From: a virus
Reading direction: 5' to 3' (one strand)
DNA length: 64,000 nucleotides
Virus record (IMG/VR): IMGVR_UViG_3300047554_000536
Coordinates: 1-64,000 of that record
Shown: in pieces, positions 8,735 to 16,553 of the stretch
How positions within the stretch are numbered: position 1 is the first letter of the stretch
How the letters are laid out: every line of letters begins with the position of its first letter
Notes under the pieces: model-generated
The model's input: only the letters and a program-made list of their open reading frames with translations
What the model was told of the DNA's origin: nothing
The model's database searches: none
Translations under genes and position numbers: made by a program

Positions 8735-10091
8735 CCAATCTATCATAGATTTAGACTTACACCTTAGGACACGCAAACCGTCGAAGATTGAAACTAAGAT
8801 AAAAGATTTTAGTGCACCATCCATCGATTGGGATGACGTTCTATTGGAGTGGTCTTTTAGGTTACCAAAGGGTTATCCTACAATGGTGGATGGAGTATTC
8901 TCAAGCAAAAGTGAACTACAGATATTGCAGGAGGTGCTAGCAGAGAGAGGTATTACAGATGTACCTGATTTCGCTAACATGGCACCAGTAAAAGCAAAAA
9001 AAGCAGAGCCAATTCAAGAAGAGGCTGGATTTAGTAAGGATGAGTTGATTAAGATAATTAAAACAACAGACCTATCCGAAAGAGACTTGGTTCGTATAAC
9101 TCGAATCGTAGATTCACTATCATCAGAGGATGGTATCTTAGACCTTCTTGCATCGCAGAAAAACTTCGATAAGACAAGTAGTACGCAGATATTTCGTATG
9201 GCTACAGAGTCTGGTGACTACAGACAGTTGTTAGAGTTGCTAAACGATACAGCAAAGCAGGTTGATGTAGATTCATTACCACAAACTGGAAACATTATCG
9301 ATATGATTAAGGATAGTGGTGTATCACGAGAGTTTGCTAAAGAGATGTCAAACATGGTTCCATACACTTCTGTGAAGATGGGACGCTACGAGATGTTCTT
9401 GAGATTGTTTCTACGAGGTGGGCAATCGCCAACAGTAAAGGGTGACGTAGAGGTTAATGGTAAAGAGATGGAGGTTAAGTCAACTATCTCAAAAGGGTCT
9501 GGATTCCGTTTAAGAGGTAACTCCGGTTATGGTAACGGAAAGCAAGTTCAGTTGAGTTTCATGAAGCAGTTGGTTGCACTCTACGGAGTTGGTGGTCCTA
9601 ATCATGGTGGATCACAAAATATACCAAAATTTATTCTAGAAGCCTATAAACAACAGAACGGTCAAATGTGGTATGGTACTAAGGATAGTTGGGCTGTGTT
9701 AGCTAATAAGGAATTGATTGATAGTGGTCTTGCAACTAAGGAAGATCTAATCAATATGTGGGGAACAGCTTTATCCGATCTATATCCAAATACAACACCT
9801 GAATCAGTGGGTAAGTTCATTGGACCAGCCTTTGGTGATGATGGTAGTGTTGATATGAAAAGTGTAGCTTCTAGATTGGCAGCTTATGAGTTTACAATCT
9901 ATCGAATGAAAGAGGGCTTTGATTACTTTATTGCTCTCAACTACCAAGACAACTATGGATTCATTTCTCCAGAACTTACGGGAGAAGGTTTGGTAAAATT
10001 GTTTGCCAACGAGTTCAAAGTAGTGTCATTACCAAACACTAAGAACAACTCAACGCCACAAGATTCAATGTGTGCCATAGAGTTGGCATAA
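8715..10091 (+). CDS. putative PD-(D/E)XK-type nuclease-like protein
   Basis: 458 aa. The only motif I can point to is KGDVEVNGKEMEVKS, where D244, E253 and K255 match the spacing of a PD-(D/E)XK active site. The N-terminal 150 residues are charged and probably helical. The C-terminal half (VGKFIGPAFGDDGSVD, YFIALN, GFISPE) is unrecognised. Followed by a terminator, so it closes the operon that begins upstream. Nuclease role is an inference. Confidence 0.55.
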   Translation: MKRDTSNQSIIDLDLHLRTRKPSKIETKIKDFSAPSIDWDDVLLEWSFRLPKGYPTMVDGVFSSKSELQILQEVLAERGITDVPDFANMAPVKAKKAEPIQEEAGFSKDELIKIIKTTDLSERDLVRITRIVDSLSSEDGILDLLASQKNFDKTSSTQIFRMATESGDYRQLLELLNDTAKQVDVDSLPQTGNIIDMIKDSGVSREFAKEMSNMVPYTSVKMGRYEMFLRLFLRGGQSPTVKGDVEVNGKEMEVKSTISKGSGFRLRGNSGYGNGKQVQLSFMKQLVALYGVGGPNHGGSQNIPKFILEAYKQQNGQMWYGTKDSWAVLANKELIDSGLATKEDLINMWGTALSDLYPNTTPESVGKFIGPAFGDDGSVDMKSVASRLAAYEFTIYRMKEGFDYFIALNYQDNYGFISPELTGEGLVKLFANEFKVVSLPNTKNNSTPQDSMCAIELA

Positions 10092-10111
10092 TAAAAAAAA
10101 ATAAAACAGAA

Positions 10112-10137
10112 AAGGCTTGCTAACGCGAGCCTTTTTT
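10112..10137 (+). terminator. rho-independent terminator
   Basis: Stem AAGGCTTGC (10112-10120) / GCGAGCCTT (10125-10133), loop TAAC, then a run of T to 10137. The 5' arm also carries the TTG of the next promoter. Confidence 0.85.
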
Positions 10138-10147
10138 AGTATATTTG
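10117..10147 (+). promoter_or_regulatory. Bacteroidota-type promoter overlapping the terminator
   Basis: TTG 10117-10119, 20 nt, TATATTTG 10140-10147. The -33 element is inside the terminator hairpin. Confidence 0.7.
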
Positions 10148-10167
10148 TATTCACATACAACATACAC

Positions 10168-10638
10168 ATGAGTCGTTTCAATTGGTGGAGAAGGGGAAGA
10201 AAGAAGCCACTTCTCAAAAGAAAAGATGCCCTTAAAGGCAGATCGTTTTTGTTACAACAAATAGAGCATGGTGACTTTGACCATAGCGACTACCTACGTC
10301 AAGCAAAGTACGAGTTAACTTTATGTAAACAAGAGCAGAAGAAAGTGACCAGTAAATGGGTTGCTAGTGCTGAGAGTTTGCAAGAAAAGCTGATTGAAGT
10401 TGAACGCAAATATATAAAGCGTTACAACAAACTGATGGAAGACTATCACGAAGAGGAGACTAAATTATTAGCCCTTCTTGCAGAAAGATTAGCAATCGAG
10501 TTTGGTGTTGATTGTTGGGATGAAGCTTTAGCAGCTGACCCGAATCAAGACTTAATTCAACTCTATCACAATTACAAAAAAATCGCAAATAAAAAGTTAC
10601 AATATGCACAACATCAAACACAAAAATGTAGTAATTGA
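10168..10638 (+). CDS. hypothetical basic, coiled-coil protein, 156 aa
   Basis: Start set at ATG 10168, 20 nt after the promoter; the upstream open frame runs through the terminator and cannot be coding. The N-terminus is very basic (WWRRGRKKPLLKRK). Residues 45-110 are charged and helical with coiled-coil character. No known motif. Confidence 0.65.
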   Translation: MSRFNWWRRGRKKPLLKRKDALKGRSFLLQQIEHGDFDHSDYLRQAKYELTLCKQEQKKVTSKWVASAESLQEKLIEVERKYIKRYNKLMEDYHEEETKLLALLAERLAIEFGVDCWDEALAADPNQDLIQLYHNYKKIANKKLQYAQHQTQKCSN

Positions 10639-10840
10639 CCCAGAGAAGGTTATACAAGTACCACCACGTGAGGTACGAGAAGATTTCAAACACCCCGATC
10701 CAAAAAAGCATCAGTTAGTGAGTTTCGTTAAGTCGGCAATTCGTATTGTTGGATACGTCGCAATACCTTTTAATTTAGGTTTAGCTGTAGGATTGTTGGT
10801 AGTTTCAGAATTAGTTGGTATATTTGAAGAATTAGTTTAA
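10604..10840 (+). CDS. small membrane protein, 78 aa
   Basis: Overlaps the previous gene by 35 bp. The first 45 residues are polar. Residues about 46-72 (IRIVGYVAIPFNLGLAVGLL) form one hydrophobic segment. Ends VGIFEELV. Probably inserted in the inner membrane; function unknown. Confidence 0.65.
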   Translation: MHNIKHKNVVIDPEKVIQVPPREVREDFKHPDPKKHQLVSFVKSAIRIVGYVAIPFNLGLAVGLLVVSELVGIFEELV

Positions 10841-10843
10841 GAT

Positions 10844-11314
10844 ATGAGCACAGGAAAATTTCAATCAACAAAATTATTTGACGGATACTCTGCATGTTTT
10901 CGTCAGTGGAAAGCAGATGGAACACACTGCAAGTTTCTTCACGGGTATGCTGTATCATTCAGAGTGTGGTTCGAAGGAGAGTTGGATCATAGAAACTGGG
11001 TATTCGACTTTGGTGGGATGAAGCGAGCAAAGAATTTAATAGAGGGTAGATCGCCTAAGGATTACTTTACGTACCTATTAGACCACACTACGATAGTTGC
11101 TCAAGATGATCCGTATTTGGAAAACTTCAAACAAATGGATAGAGATGGAATCATTCAGTTGAGAATCTTACCAAACGTAGGATGTGAGAAGTTTGCTGAG
11201 CACTTATATGGTGTTCTCAATGACTTCCTATTTGAAGAAACTGAAGGAAGGGTTAGAGCAACTCGAGTACAAGTTTATGAACACGAAAGAAATTCAGCAT
11301 CATATGGAGAATGA
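10844..11314 (+). CDS. QueD-family protein (6-carboxytetrahydropterin synthase-like), divergent
   Basis: QueD converts dihydroneopterin triphosphate to 6-carboxytetrahydropterin. Family features: C29-x3-HG, NWVFDFGG, LLDHTTI (80-83) and a late Glu in VYEHE. However the first zinc His (AAH in QueD) reads A17-C18-F19 and the HGH pair reads H33-G34-Y35, so two of three zinc ligands appear lost. Either a diverged QueD or a paralogue with another job. A second QueD-like protein with intact H...HxH lies at 13.2 kb. Confidence 0.65.
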   Translation: MSTGKFQSTKLFDGYSACFRQWKADGTHCKFLHGYAVSFRVWFEGELDHRNWVFDFGGMKRAKNLIEGRSPKDYFTYLLDHTTIVAQDDPYLENFKQMDRDGIIQLRILPNVGCEKFAEHLYGVLNDFLFEETEGRVRATRVQVYEHERNSASYGE

Positions 11315-11567
11315 TCAAACAATGTTTGCTGACGGCTTTGATGAAGCTGTCATAGGAATCACTTACACAAACGGTACTCGTAAGGTAGTGTACGATGCGA
11401 GTAGGATGATAACAATCCTAATGCAGCGTGATGAAATGACTGAGGAGGATGCTATTGAGTATCTAGAATACAATGTCTGGAACACTTATATAGGAGAAGG
11501 AACACCAATCTATATCCACAGAGGGTCTTATACGGAAGTTTTGGAGTATATTGAAGAAAATAGTTAA
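11304..11567 (+). CDS. conserved phage protein of unknown function, 87 aa
   Basis: Start set at ATG 11304, overlapping the previous gene by 11 bp; an upstream in-frame ATG at 11277 would give a longer overlap. The pattern DGFDEAVIGI...RKVVYDASRMITILM...MTEEDAIEYLEYNV resembles a small protein seen in many phages. No known activity. Confidence 0.65.
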   Translation: MENDQTMFADGFDEAVIGITYTNGTRKVVYDASRMITILMQRDEMTEEDAIEYLEYNVWNTYIGEGTPIYIHRGSYTEVLEYIEENS

Positions 11568-11584
11568 AATAAAAAACACAGGTT

Positions 11585-11827
11585 ATGGAATTTAGATCAC
11601 TTTACGAATACCTAGGACATGCAGCAGGTTCAGACCTAGGTAAAAGAGTAGCAACAGCAGCAGTAGCTCAAGGAGTTGCTATACAAACACAAGAAATTAG
11701 TAATCCAAAATACAGCGGAACAGTGATGATGTATCCGGTAGACTTTCTGGATCAGTACTTTGGTAAAGATGCTCAACCAGAGCAACCAACAGTGCAAGAC
11801 ATTTTAGACGACGAATTACCATTTTAA
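11585..11827 (+). CDS. hypothetical 80-aa protein with SSB-like C-terminal tip
   Basis: No recognised fold. The C-terminus ends in VQDILDDELPF after a Pro/Gln-rich linker. This resembles the acidic tip (DDDIPF) by which bacterial SSBs recruit repair proteins. The N-terminal half contains LGHAAGSDLGKRVATAAVAQ. One bp separates it from queE. Confidence 0.6.
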   Translation: MEFRSLYEYLGHAAGSDLGKRVATAAVAQGVAIQTQEISNPKYSGTVMMYPVDFLDQYFGKDAQPEQPTVQDILDDELPF

Positions 11828-11828
11828 T

Positions 11829-12611
11829 ATGAAAGCAGGAAGAATTACAGATTACGATAAGAAACTGCCAATAGTAGAACTATACTATTGTGTGCAGAGC
11901 GAAGGCTCCAGAGCGGGCTTTCCAACAGTAGCAGTCAGAACAACCGGATGTACTCACAGATGTTGGTTTGGTGAAGGTGGTTGGTGCGACTCTTGGTATA
12001 CAAGTATCCATCCAGAGAAGGGTGGTTTTACTTTTAACGATATCATCAAGATGTATGACGAACGTCCAGACATTAAGGAGATGATGTTGACGGGTGGATC
12101 ACCAACAATGCACCCAGATTTAGTTAACGAATTAACCCACCTAGCAAATGAAAGAGGTATTGTTATTACGATGGAGACAGAAGGTAGTCACTTCATTGAA
12201 ACAGATTACCCAATCGGTCTCATATCTCTCAGTCCTAAGTTTAGCAATAGCGTACCTAAGTTGGGAGTACTTACACCGAAAGGTATCGCAGTTGATCAAA
12301 AGATGATCGACAAGCATAACAGCTTACGTTTGAATTACGAAGCCATGAAGCAATCAATCGCATACCATACGAACTACCATTTCAAGCCGGTATGTAATCC
12401 AGTTGAGATGCCAGAGATTTGGGAACAGATTGAAGCATTCAGAGTTGAGCTTGGTATTCCTAAGAATAAAACTTGGATCATGCCTCCAGGAGATAACCGT
12501 GAGGAATTGGTCAGAGTCTATCCAATGGTGATTGACTTCTGCACAGAGAATGGATATAATTTTACCGGTCGTGAGCACATCATTGCATTCGACACAAAAC
12601 GAGGAGTATAA
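11829..12611 (+). CDS. queE: QueE-like radical SAM 7-carboxy-7-deazaguanine synthase
   Basis: Converts 6-carboxytetrahydropterin to 7-carboxy-7-deazaguanine (CDG), with S-adenosylmethionine and a 4Fe-4S cluster. VELYYCVQSEG (16-26) matches the QueE substrate-binding start. Cluster cysteines are C41, C45 and C53, giving CX3CX7C rather than the radical-SAM CX3CX2C. LTGGSP at 87-92 fits the SAM-binding GGE-like motif. 260 aa. Confidence 0.8.
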   Translation: MKAGRITDYDKKLPIVELYYCVQSEGSRAGFPTVAVRTTGCTHRCWFGEGGWCDSWYTSIHPEKGGFTFNDIIKMYDERPDIKEMMLTGGSPTMHPDLVNELTHLANERGIVITMETEGSHFIETDYPIGLISLSPKFSNSVPKLGVLTPKGIAVDQKMIDKHNSLRLNYEAMKQSIAYHTNYHFKPVCNPVEMPEIWEQIEAFRVELGIPKNKTWIMPPGDNREELVRVYPMVIDFCTENGYNFTGREHIIAFDTKRGV

Positions 12612-12778
12612 TGCACGAAATACTACACTTTATAGGATTATGTCCAGATAGCTTTGCTCACTTCGATCTACTAGACTTGTTTGTTGCAAACTATCCAAAT
12701 TTATCCTATATTAATTTAAACACAATTAAATACTATGTTACAGAACGCATTTCAAGTAGAGGAGCTACTACAAACTAA
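12611..12778 (+). CDS. small phage protein, 55 aa
   Basis: Starts at ATG 12611 on the queE stop (TAATG) and ends at TAA 12776-12778, inside the next gene. Begins MHEILHFIGLCPDSFAHFDL, a pattern I associate with short phage proteins next to metabolic genes. The promoter for the next gene lies within it. Function unknown. Confidence 0.55.
   Translation: MHEILHFIGLCPDSFAHFDLLDLFVANYPNLSYINLNTIKYYVTERISSRGATTN
12684..12714 (+). promoter_or_regulatory. Bacteroidota-type promoter, GTTGCAAA class
   Basis: GTTGCAAA 12683-12690, 20 nt after TTG, TATATTAA 12707-12714, 20 nt before the dCTP deaminase-like start. Confidence 0.6.
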
Positions 12779-13217
12779 CGATAAAGGCTCAAGAGCTCAG
12801 GTAGGGTATGACCTTACTCTGAAAGGTGTGAAACGAATTATGGGTGGAGCTGTTATGTCAGATAAGACGGCAGTAGAAGATTACCACGAAGTAGCGCCAA
12901 TGATTAATGCAGATGGGAAGTTTATTTACAAACTTAGTGCAGGAGCTTATTCATTAACCTTTGAACAGGGTTGTAAGCTACCAAACAACATGACAGCTTT
13001 TATTCGTCATCGTTCTAGCGTACTTCGTTGCGGAGCTATCATTACCTCAGGTGTATATGATCCAGGATTTGAAGTTGATGAGATGGGTGGTGTAATGATC
13101 GTTACTGAACCTATTATCATTGAGAAGGGTGCTCGTGTAGCTCAAATCATTATGTTTGAGAACAATGAGGCAGAATTGTATAACGGCCAATGGCAAGGTA
13201 ACAAAGACTTAAAGTAA
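12735..13217 (+). CDS. dcd: dCTP deaminase / dUTPase-fold protein
   Basis: Likely deaminates dCTP to dUTP or belongs to the same beta-barrel superfamily. FIRHRSSVLRCGAIITSGVY then DPGFE matches the Dcd RSS...G...DPGF region with the catalytic Glu, and GARVAQIIMFENNEAELYNG then QWQG the C-terminal Y-x-G-x-x-Q-G motif. 160 aa, a little short for Dcd. Works with dUTPase and ThyA toward dTTP. Confidence 0.75.
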   Translation: MLQNAFQVEELLQTNDKGSRAQVGYDLTLKGVKRIMGGAVMSDKTAVEDYHEVAPMINADGKFIYKLSAGAYSLTFEQGCKLPNNMTAFIRHRSSVLRCGAIITSGVYDPGFEVDEMGGVMIVTEPIIIEKGARVAQIIMFENNEAELYNGQWQGNKDLK

Positions 13218-13558
13218 TGAGGAAGTTCGTAGAAGTTCGTTTAGATATTGAAGGTCTGCATAACTGGCCTGATTGCAATCTACCACACGTAGAGTACTTA
13301 GCACATCTACATCGTCACACATTCCAGATCCTTTGTCGAGCAGAGGTATCGCACGGAAATCGTGACATTGAGTTTATTGATCTCAAACACAAAATCAAAC
13401 AACACATTGCAAAGACTTGGTATGATCCAGCTTATGGATGTTGTAACTTTGGAGCAATGAGTTGCGAAATGATCGCAGAAGATTTATTAAACTACTTTGG
13501 TTTGTGTAGATGTTCTGTATCAGAAGATGGAGAATTCTTTGGAATTGTTGAGATTTAG
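13217..13558 (+). CDS. queD: QueD-family protein, compact
   Basis: 113 aa, TAATG-coupled to the previous gene. H15 (GLHNWPDC) and H32-R-H34 (YLAHLHRHTFQI) give the three zinc histidines of QueD/PTPS, and RDIEFIDLKHKIK fits the substrate-binding D/F-x-D-L strand. The product would be 6-carboxytetrahydropterin for QueE. Shorter than typical QueD (about 120 aa), with three extra cysteines (CCNFGAMSC). Confidence 0.68.
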   Translation: MRKFVEVRLDIEGLHNWPDCNLPHVEYLAHLHRHTFQILCRAEVSHGNRDIEFIDLKHKIKQHIAKTWYDPAYGCCNFGAMSCEMIAEDLLNYFGLCRCSVSEDGEFFGIVEI

Positions 13559-13569
13559 TCGTATATTCG
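13539..13569 (+). promoter_or_regulatory. Bacteroidota-type promoter
   Basis: TTG 13539-13541, 20 nt, TATATTCG 13562-13569, four nt before the kinase-like gene start. Confidence 0.5.
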
Positions 13570-13573
13570 TATC

Positions 13574-14041
13574 ATGTTAAAGACAAAGAGAATCGTTTTA
13601 CTATTTGGTAAAATCTGTAGTGGCAAAAGTACTTACGCAGATGCTTTATGTTATATCACAAAAGCAAAGCGAATTACTGTGTCGGACATTGTAAAAAGAG
13701 TTTCGGGTAAGAATACTCGTAGCGAATTGCAAAACACACAGAACCTTGATATGCAGATTGCTCAGGAGCTAATCGCTGAGATTGAAAAGTATGAGAGAGT
13801 TGTTGTTGATGGTATCCGTCAGGCAAGTATTGTATGGGGTCTAGTAAACGAATTTGGCTTTGACAACATTGATATGATTTGGCTAGAAGCTGCTGACGAT
13901 GTTCGTAAGTATAGATTCTACGATCGATCAATCGCAAAGGATGATTTAAGTTTTGAAGAAGCAGATGCAAGAGATGAAGAGTTAGGTCTTGGAGGTGTTG
14001 CAAAAGCGTTTGAGAATTGGTATATTAAAGTAAATAACTAA
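13574..14041 (+). CDS. P-loop nucleotide kinase-like protein
   Basis: 155 aa. The Walker A is FGKICSGKSTYAD (residues 11-23). VVVDGIRQ is a lid/LID-like region typical of deoxynucleoside monophosphate kinases and related enzymes, and YRFYDRS may supply phosphate-binding arginines. A dNMP kinase would fit the nucleotide context; an adenylate-kinase-like or chaperone-type P-loop role cannot be excluded. Confidence 0.65.
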   Translation: MLKTKRIVLLFGKICSGKSTYADALCYITKAKRITVSDIVKRVSGKNTRSELQNTQNLDMQIAQELIAEIEKYERVVVDGIRQASIVWGLVNEFGFDNIDMIWLEAADDVRKYRFYDRSIAKDDLSFEEADARDEELGLGGVAKAFENWYIKVNN

Positions 14042-14047
14042 TAAGAG

Positions 14048-14695
14048 ATGGAGTTAATTAAAAAAGCAAATGGAAACATTCCTCGTACAGAAGAGGAAAA
14101 AAAGCAGATGATTGAGAAAGCTGCTGAGTATTATGGTGGTTTCTTAACAGCTTTAGGCTTCGATTGGAAAGCGGATCCACACAGTGATCGTACACCACAT
14201 CGTGTAGCTAAAGCTTGGGTAAACGATTTGATCGCAGGATCAATCTCACCAGAACCTGAGATTACAGCATTCCCTAATGATGAGGGTTATACCGGATTGA
14301 TCTGTCAAACACGCATTCCAGTAATGAGTATGTGTGCACATCACAACCTAACATTCTCAGGAGTAGCTCACGTAGCATATATTCCAGGTAAGGAGAAAGA
14401 TGATATGGTTGTTGGATTAAGTAAGTTGAATCGTATTGTAGATTTCTACTCACGTCGTCCAAACATTCAAGAGTCTTTAACTAAGCAGATTCATGACCAC
14501 ATCGATCGTTTGTGTATTGGTAATCGTGGAGTAGCTGTAGTTATTGAATCTCAACACAATTGTGTTAAGTGTCGTGGTATCAAACATGAGTCAGTAATGA
14601 AGACATCTCAAATGTCAGGTTACTTCTGGACTAACGAGATTGGAACAAGACAAGAATTTTTTAACCTTATAGATCAAAGTCGTTATGGAGCCTAA
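14048..14695 (+). CDS. folE: GTP cyclohydrolase I
   Basis: Makes dihydroneopterin triphosphate from GTP, the first step of both folate and 7-deazaguanine synthesis. Zinc ligands C96 and H99 (MCAHH) and C172 (HNCVKCRG) are present, with DPHSDRTPHRVAKAW and GLSKLNRIVDFYSRRPNIQE typical of the family. 215 aa. Its place between QueD, QueE and the DpdA-like gene argues for base modification, not folate. Confidence 0.92.
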   Translation: MELIKKANGNIPRTEEEKKQMIEKAAEYYGGFLTALGFDWKADPHSDRTPHRVAKAWVNDLIAGSISPEPEITAFPNDEGYTGLICQTRIPVMSMCAHHNLTFSGVAHVAYIPGKEKDDMVVGLSKLNRIVDFYSRRPNIQESLTKQIHDHIDRLCIGNRGVAVVIESQHNCVKCRGIKHESVMKTSQMSGYFWTNEIGTRQEFFNLIDQSRYGA

Positions 14696-15029
14696 AATTC
14701 ACTATGGAACCACTAGTGACCTCACTAGCGGTTGCACAATCACTACCACCCCAAATTGGTACAACGGAACCACGATCATTAGTGGTGGTTCAAGTAGTTC
14801 ACTAGTCTTTAATCCAGATAACAATATGAGTAAACAACAAGTAAAAGTAGCAGTGTTCCGAGTAACACGTGATGAGTTTGGTAACATCGAATCTTCTCAA
14901 TTTTTAGAAGAGATGTGGATCGAACAAACACCAGGAAAATCTATTGACTTCGCTGTAGCAAAACAGCTTGAGGAAGATGTAGAAGCAGATGAAATCGTAA
15001 TCAAACAACTACAATCGGTTACTCTCTAA
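14685..15029 (+). CDS. hypothetical protein, 114 aa (start uncertain)
   Basis: Overlaps folE by 11 bp and the DpdA-like gene by 1 bp (TAATG). The first 45 residues are Ser/Thr/Gly-rich and low complexity. The rest (QVKVAVFRVTRDEFGNIESS, then an acidic helix) looks like a compact domain. The DNA of the first 130 bp holds inverted repeats, so the true start may be ATG 14826, giving 67 aa. Confidence 0.5.
   Translation: MEPKIHYGTTSDLTSGCTITTTPNWYNGTTIISGGSSSSLVFNPDNNMSKQQVKVAVFRVTRDEFGNIESSQFLEEMWIEQTPGKSIDFAVAKQLEEDVEADEIVIKQLQSVTL
14708..14733 (+). other. inverted repeat / RNA hairpin
   Basis: AACCACTAGTG (14708-14718) and CACTAGCGGTT (14723-14733) pair with one mismatch around a 4-nt loop. 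Further ACTAGT/ATTAGTGGTGG copies follow up to about 14810. It could be a leader structure for the short version of the next protein. Confidence 0.4.
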
Positions 15030-15823
15030 TGATGGACGTATACGTTATATCGCCCTTGAGTAATTTAGAGCCGATGAAGCTTGGCGATAGGTTGTTTGTA
15101 TTAGCTCACTTGTGGGTGCAATCACCAGAGTATAGACAGTTCATCTATGATCAGATTGATGAGGATCTTGATCGCTGGATCACACTAGACAACTCAGCAG
15201 CTGAGCGAGCCTTAGTAACTGAAGATGTGTTGATCAACGTAGTAAAAGAGTTAGCACCAAGCGAAGTAATTGCACCAGATGTGCTATTTGATAAAGACGC
15301 TACAATTGCAAATGCAATCAAGTTTCGAGATCGAATGGAAGCAGAGGGTTTACTAGATAGCACAGAAATCTTCTTCTGTCCGCAAGGTAAAACTAAAGAG
15401 GATTGGCTAGAAGCTTACAAATGGGGATTAGAGCAAGATTGGATTAGCACAATTGGTTTCTCTAAGATTGCAATTCCTCAGGCGTGGTTAGTAGACTTCA
15501 AAGATGATCAAGGTATTAAGGAAGCTCGTCATATGGCCTATGACTACTTGAAAGAGCACAACCTATTACTGAAACCGATCCACTGTTTAGGTCAAGGTGA
15601 TCCAACCGAGTTCTCTTACTACGATCATCCAGCAATGCGCAGCACAGATTCAGTATTCCCAGTACTAGCGGCTGCACATGGTCAGGACTTTAGAGTAGAT
15701 CATACTACTCGGATTCCAACTCCACACAACTTCCTAGAGACATACGACATGAGTAATGTTGATATGGAGCTAGTAAAGAAGAATGTGCAGTACTTGCGAC
15801 TAAGTTGCATGACCGGTAAATAA
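15029..15823 (+). CDS. dpdA: DpdA-like (TGT-family) DNA 7-deazaguanine transglycosylase
   Basis: DpdA proteins are tRNA-guanine transglycosylase relatives that exchange guanine in DNA for a 7-deazaguanine. Family-like features: WITLDNSAAE near 50, KIAIPQAWLVD, and KPIHCLGQGDPTEFSYYD followed by RSTDS, comparable to the TGT barrel end HLLG-x-G. 264 aa, as for the short phage DpdA forms. The neighbouring FolE, QueD and QueE genes support the call. The catalytic Asp cannot be assigned by eye. Confidence 0.62.
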   Translation: MMDVYVISPLSNLEPMKLGDRLFVLAHLWVQSPEYRQFIYDQIDEDLDRWITLDNSAAERALVTEDVLINVVKELAPSEVIAPDVLFDKDATIANAIKFRDRMEAEGLLDSTEIFFCPQGKTKEDWLEAYKWGLEQDWISTIGFSKIAIPQAWLVDFKDDQGIKEARHMAYDYLKEHNLLLKPIHCLGQGDPTEFSYYDHPAMRSTDSVFPVLAAAHGQDFRVDHTTRIPTPHNFLETYDMSNVDMELVKKNVQYLRLSCMTGK

Positions 15824-15844
15824 GCTGACCTCTACCCTGTCAAG

Positions 15845-15880
15845 AAGCCAACCATAAAAAGTTGGCTTTTTTTTATTTTT
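15845..15880 (+). terminator. rho-independent terminator
   Basis: AAGCCAAC (15845-15852) / GTTGGCTT (15861-15868), then a long T-rich tract. It closes the deazaguanine operon. Confidence 0.88.
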
Positions 15881-15894
15881 TTTTTGTCAAACTG

Positions 15895-15925
15895 TTGCAA
15901 ATACGAAATATCCGCCTGACCTTTA
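15895..15925 (+). promoter_or_regulatory. promoter, GTTGCAAA / GACCTTTA class
   Basis: GTTGCAAA 15894-15901, 20 nt after TTG, GACCTTTA 15918-15925; 19 nt before the next start. Confidence 0.7.
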
Positions 15926-15944
15926 GGTATAAAGAAAAAGAGAT

Positions 15945-16214
15945 ATGACACACAAGGAATTTAAATTAACAGTTAAGAATGAAATCCTCGAAGATGCAGG
16001 ACTTGGTAGAACAGCAGTACATTATCATCCTGGTGATGTAATGATAGTTGATGAGGAGATGTTTAATATGATCCAGTTAGGAAACACTATTGAAAGACCG
16101 ACTCGAGAAGGTTGGATTACATTTGATAAGTATAACTTTGAGAATGAGGTTGCAGTCACAGCTGTTACCGTTGATTATAGTATTCGCAAATTAGGACAAC
16201 GTAAAAATAAATAG
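15945..16214 (+). CDS. hypothetical protein, 89 aa
   Basis: Mixed beta/alpha composition, no cysteine, no membrane segment. AVHYHPGDVMIVDEEMF could be a small barrel turn. First gene after a strong promoter, so probably expressed early; function unknown. Confidence 0.65.
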   Translation: MTHKEFKLTVKNEILEDAGLGRTAVHYHPGDVMIVDEEMFNMIQLGNTIERPTREGWITFDKYNFENEVAVTAVTVDYSIRKLGQRKNK

Positions 16215-16219
16215 GAGCT

Positions 16220-16531
16220 ATGACAAAAGTATTTTATATTGACCATGTACAAAGAAATAATGGCACAACCATTTTAAAATGTTATGCAGTAAAAGCAGAA
16301 ACCTTCGAAGAGGCTGTTGCTTTGCATAATAGTGATTGGGAAAATTTGGTAGGTAGGGCAAAATTTCCACCGGAGATAGCACATATGGCAGAAAAATTTA
16401 TAGATGGCTGGAGTATTCGACGTATAGAAGAGTTAAAACCAGCTCGCACACCAGACCGAAAAGAAAATGGTATTGACGATGAGACCGAAGAGCGTTGTGA
16501 TTGTGATGCGTGTTGTTGTGATGAATTTTAA
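16220..16531 (+). CDS. hypothetical protein with Cys-rich tail, 103 aa
   Basis: AGGAG lies 4 nt before the start, a weak ribosome site. The body is helical. The last 13 residues, ERCDCDACCCDEF, hold five cysteines among acidic residues and probably bind metal. Not recognised. Confidence 0.62.
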   Translation: MTKVFYIDHVQRNNGTTILKCYAVKAETFEEAVALHNSDWENLVGRAKFPPEIAHMAEKFIDGWSIRRIEELKPARTPDRKENGIDDETEERCDCDACCCDEF

Positions 16532-16553
16532 ATAAAAAAGTTTTGCACAACTG

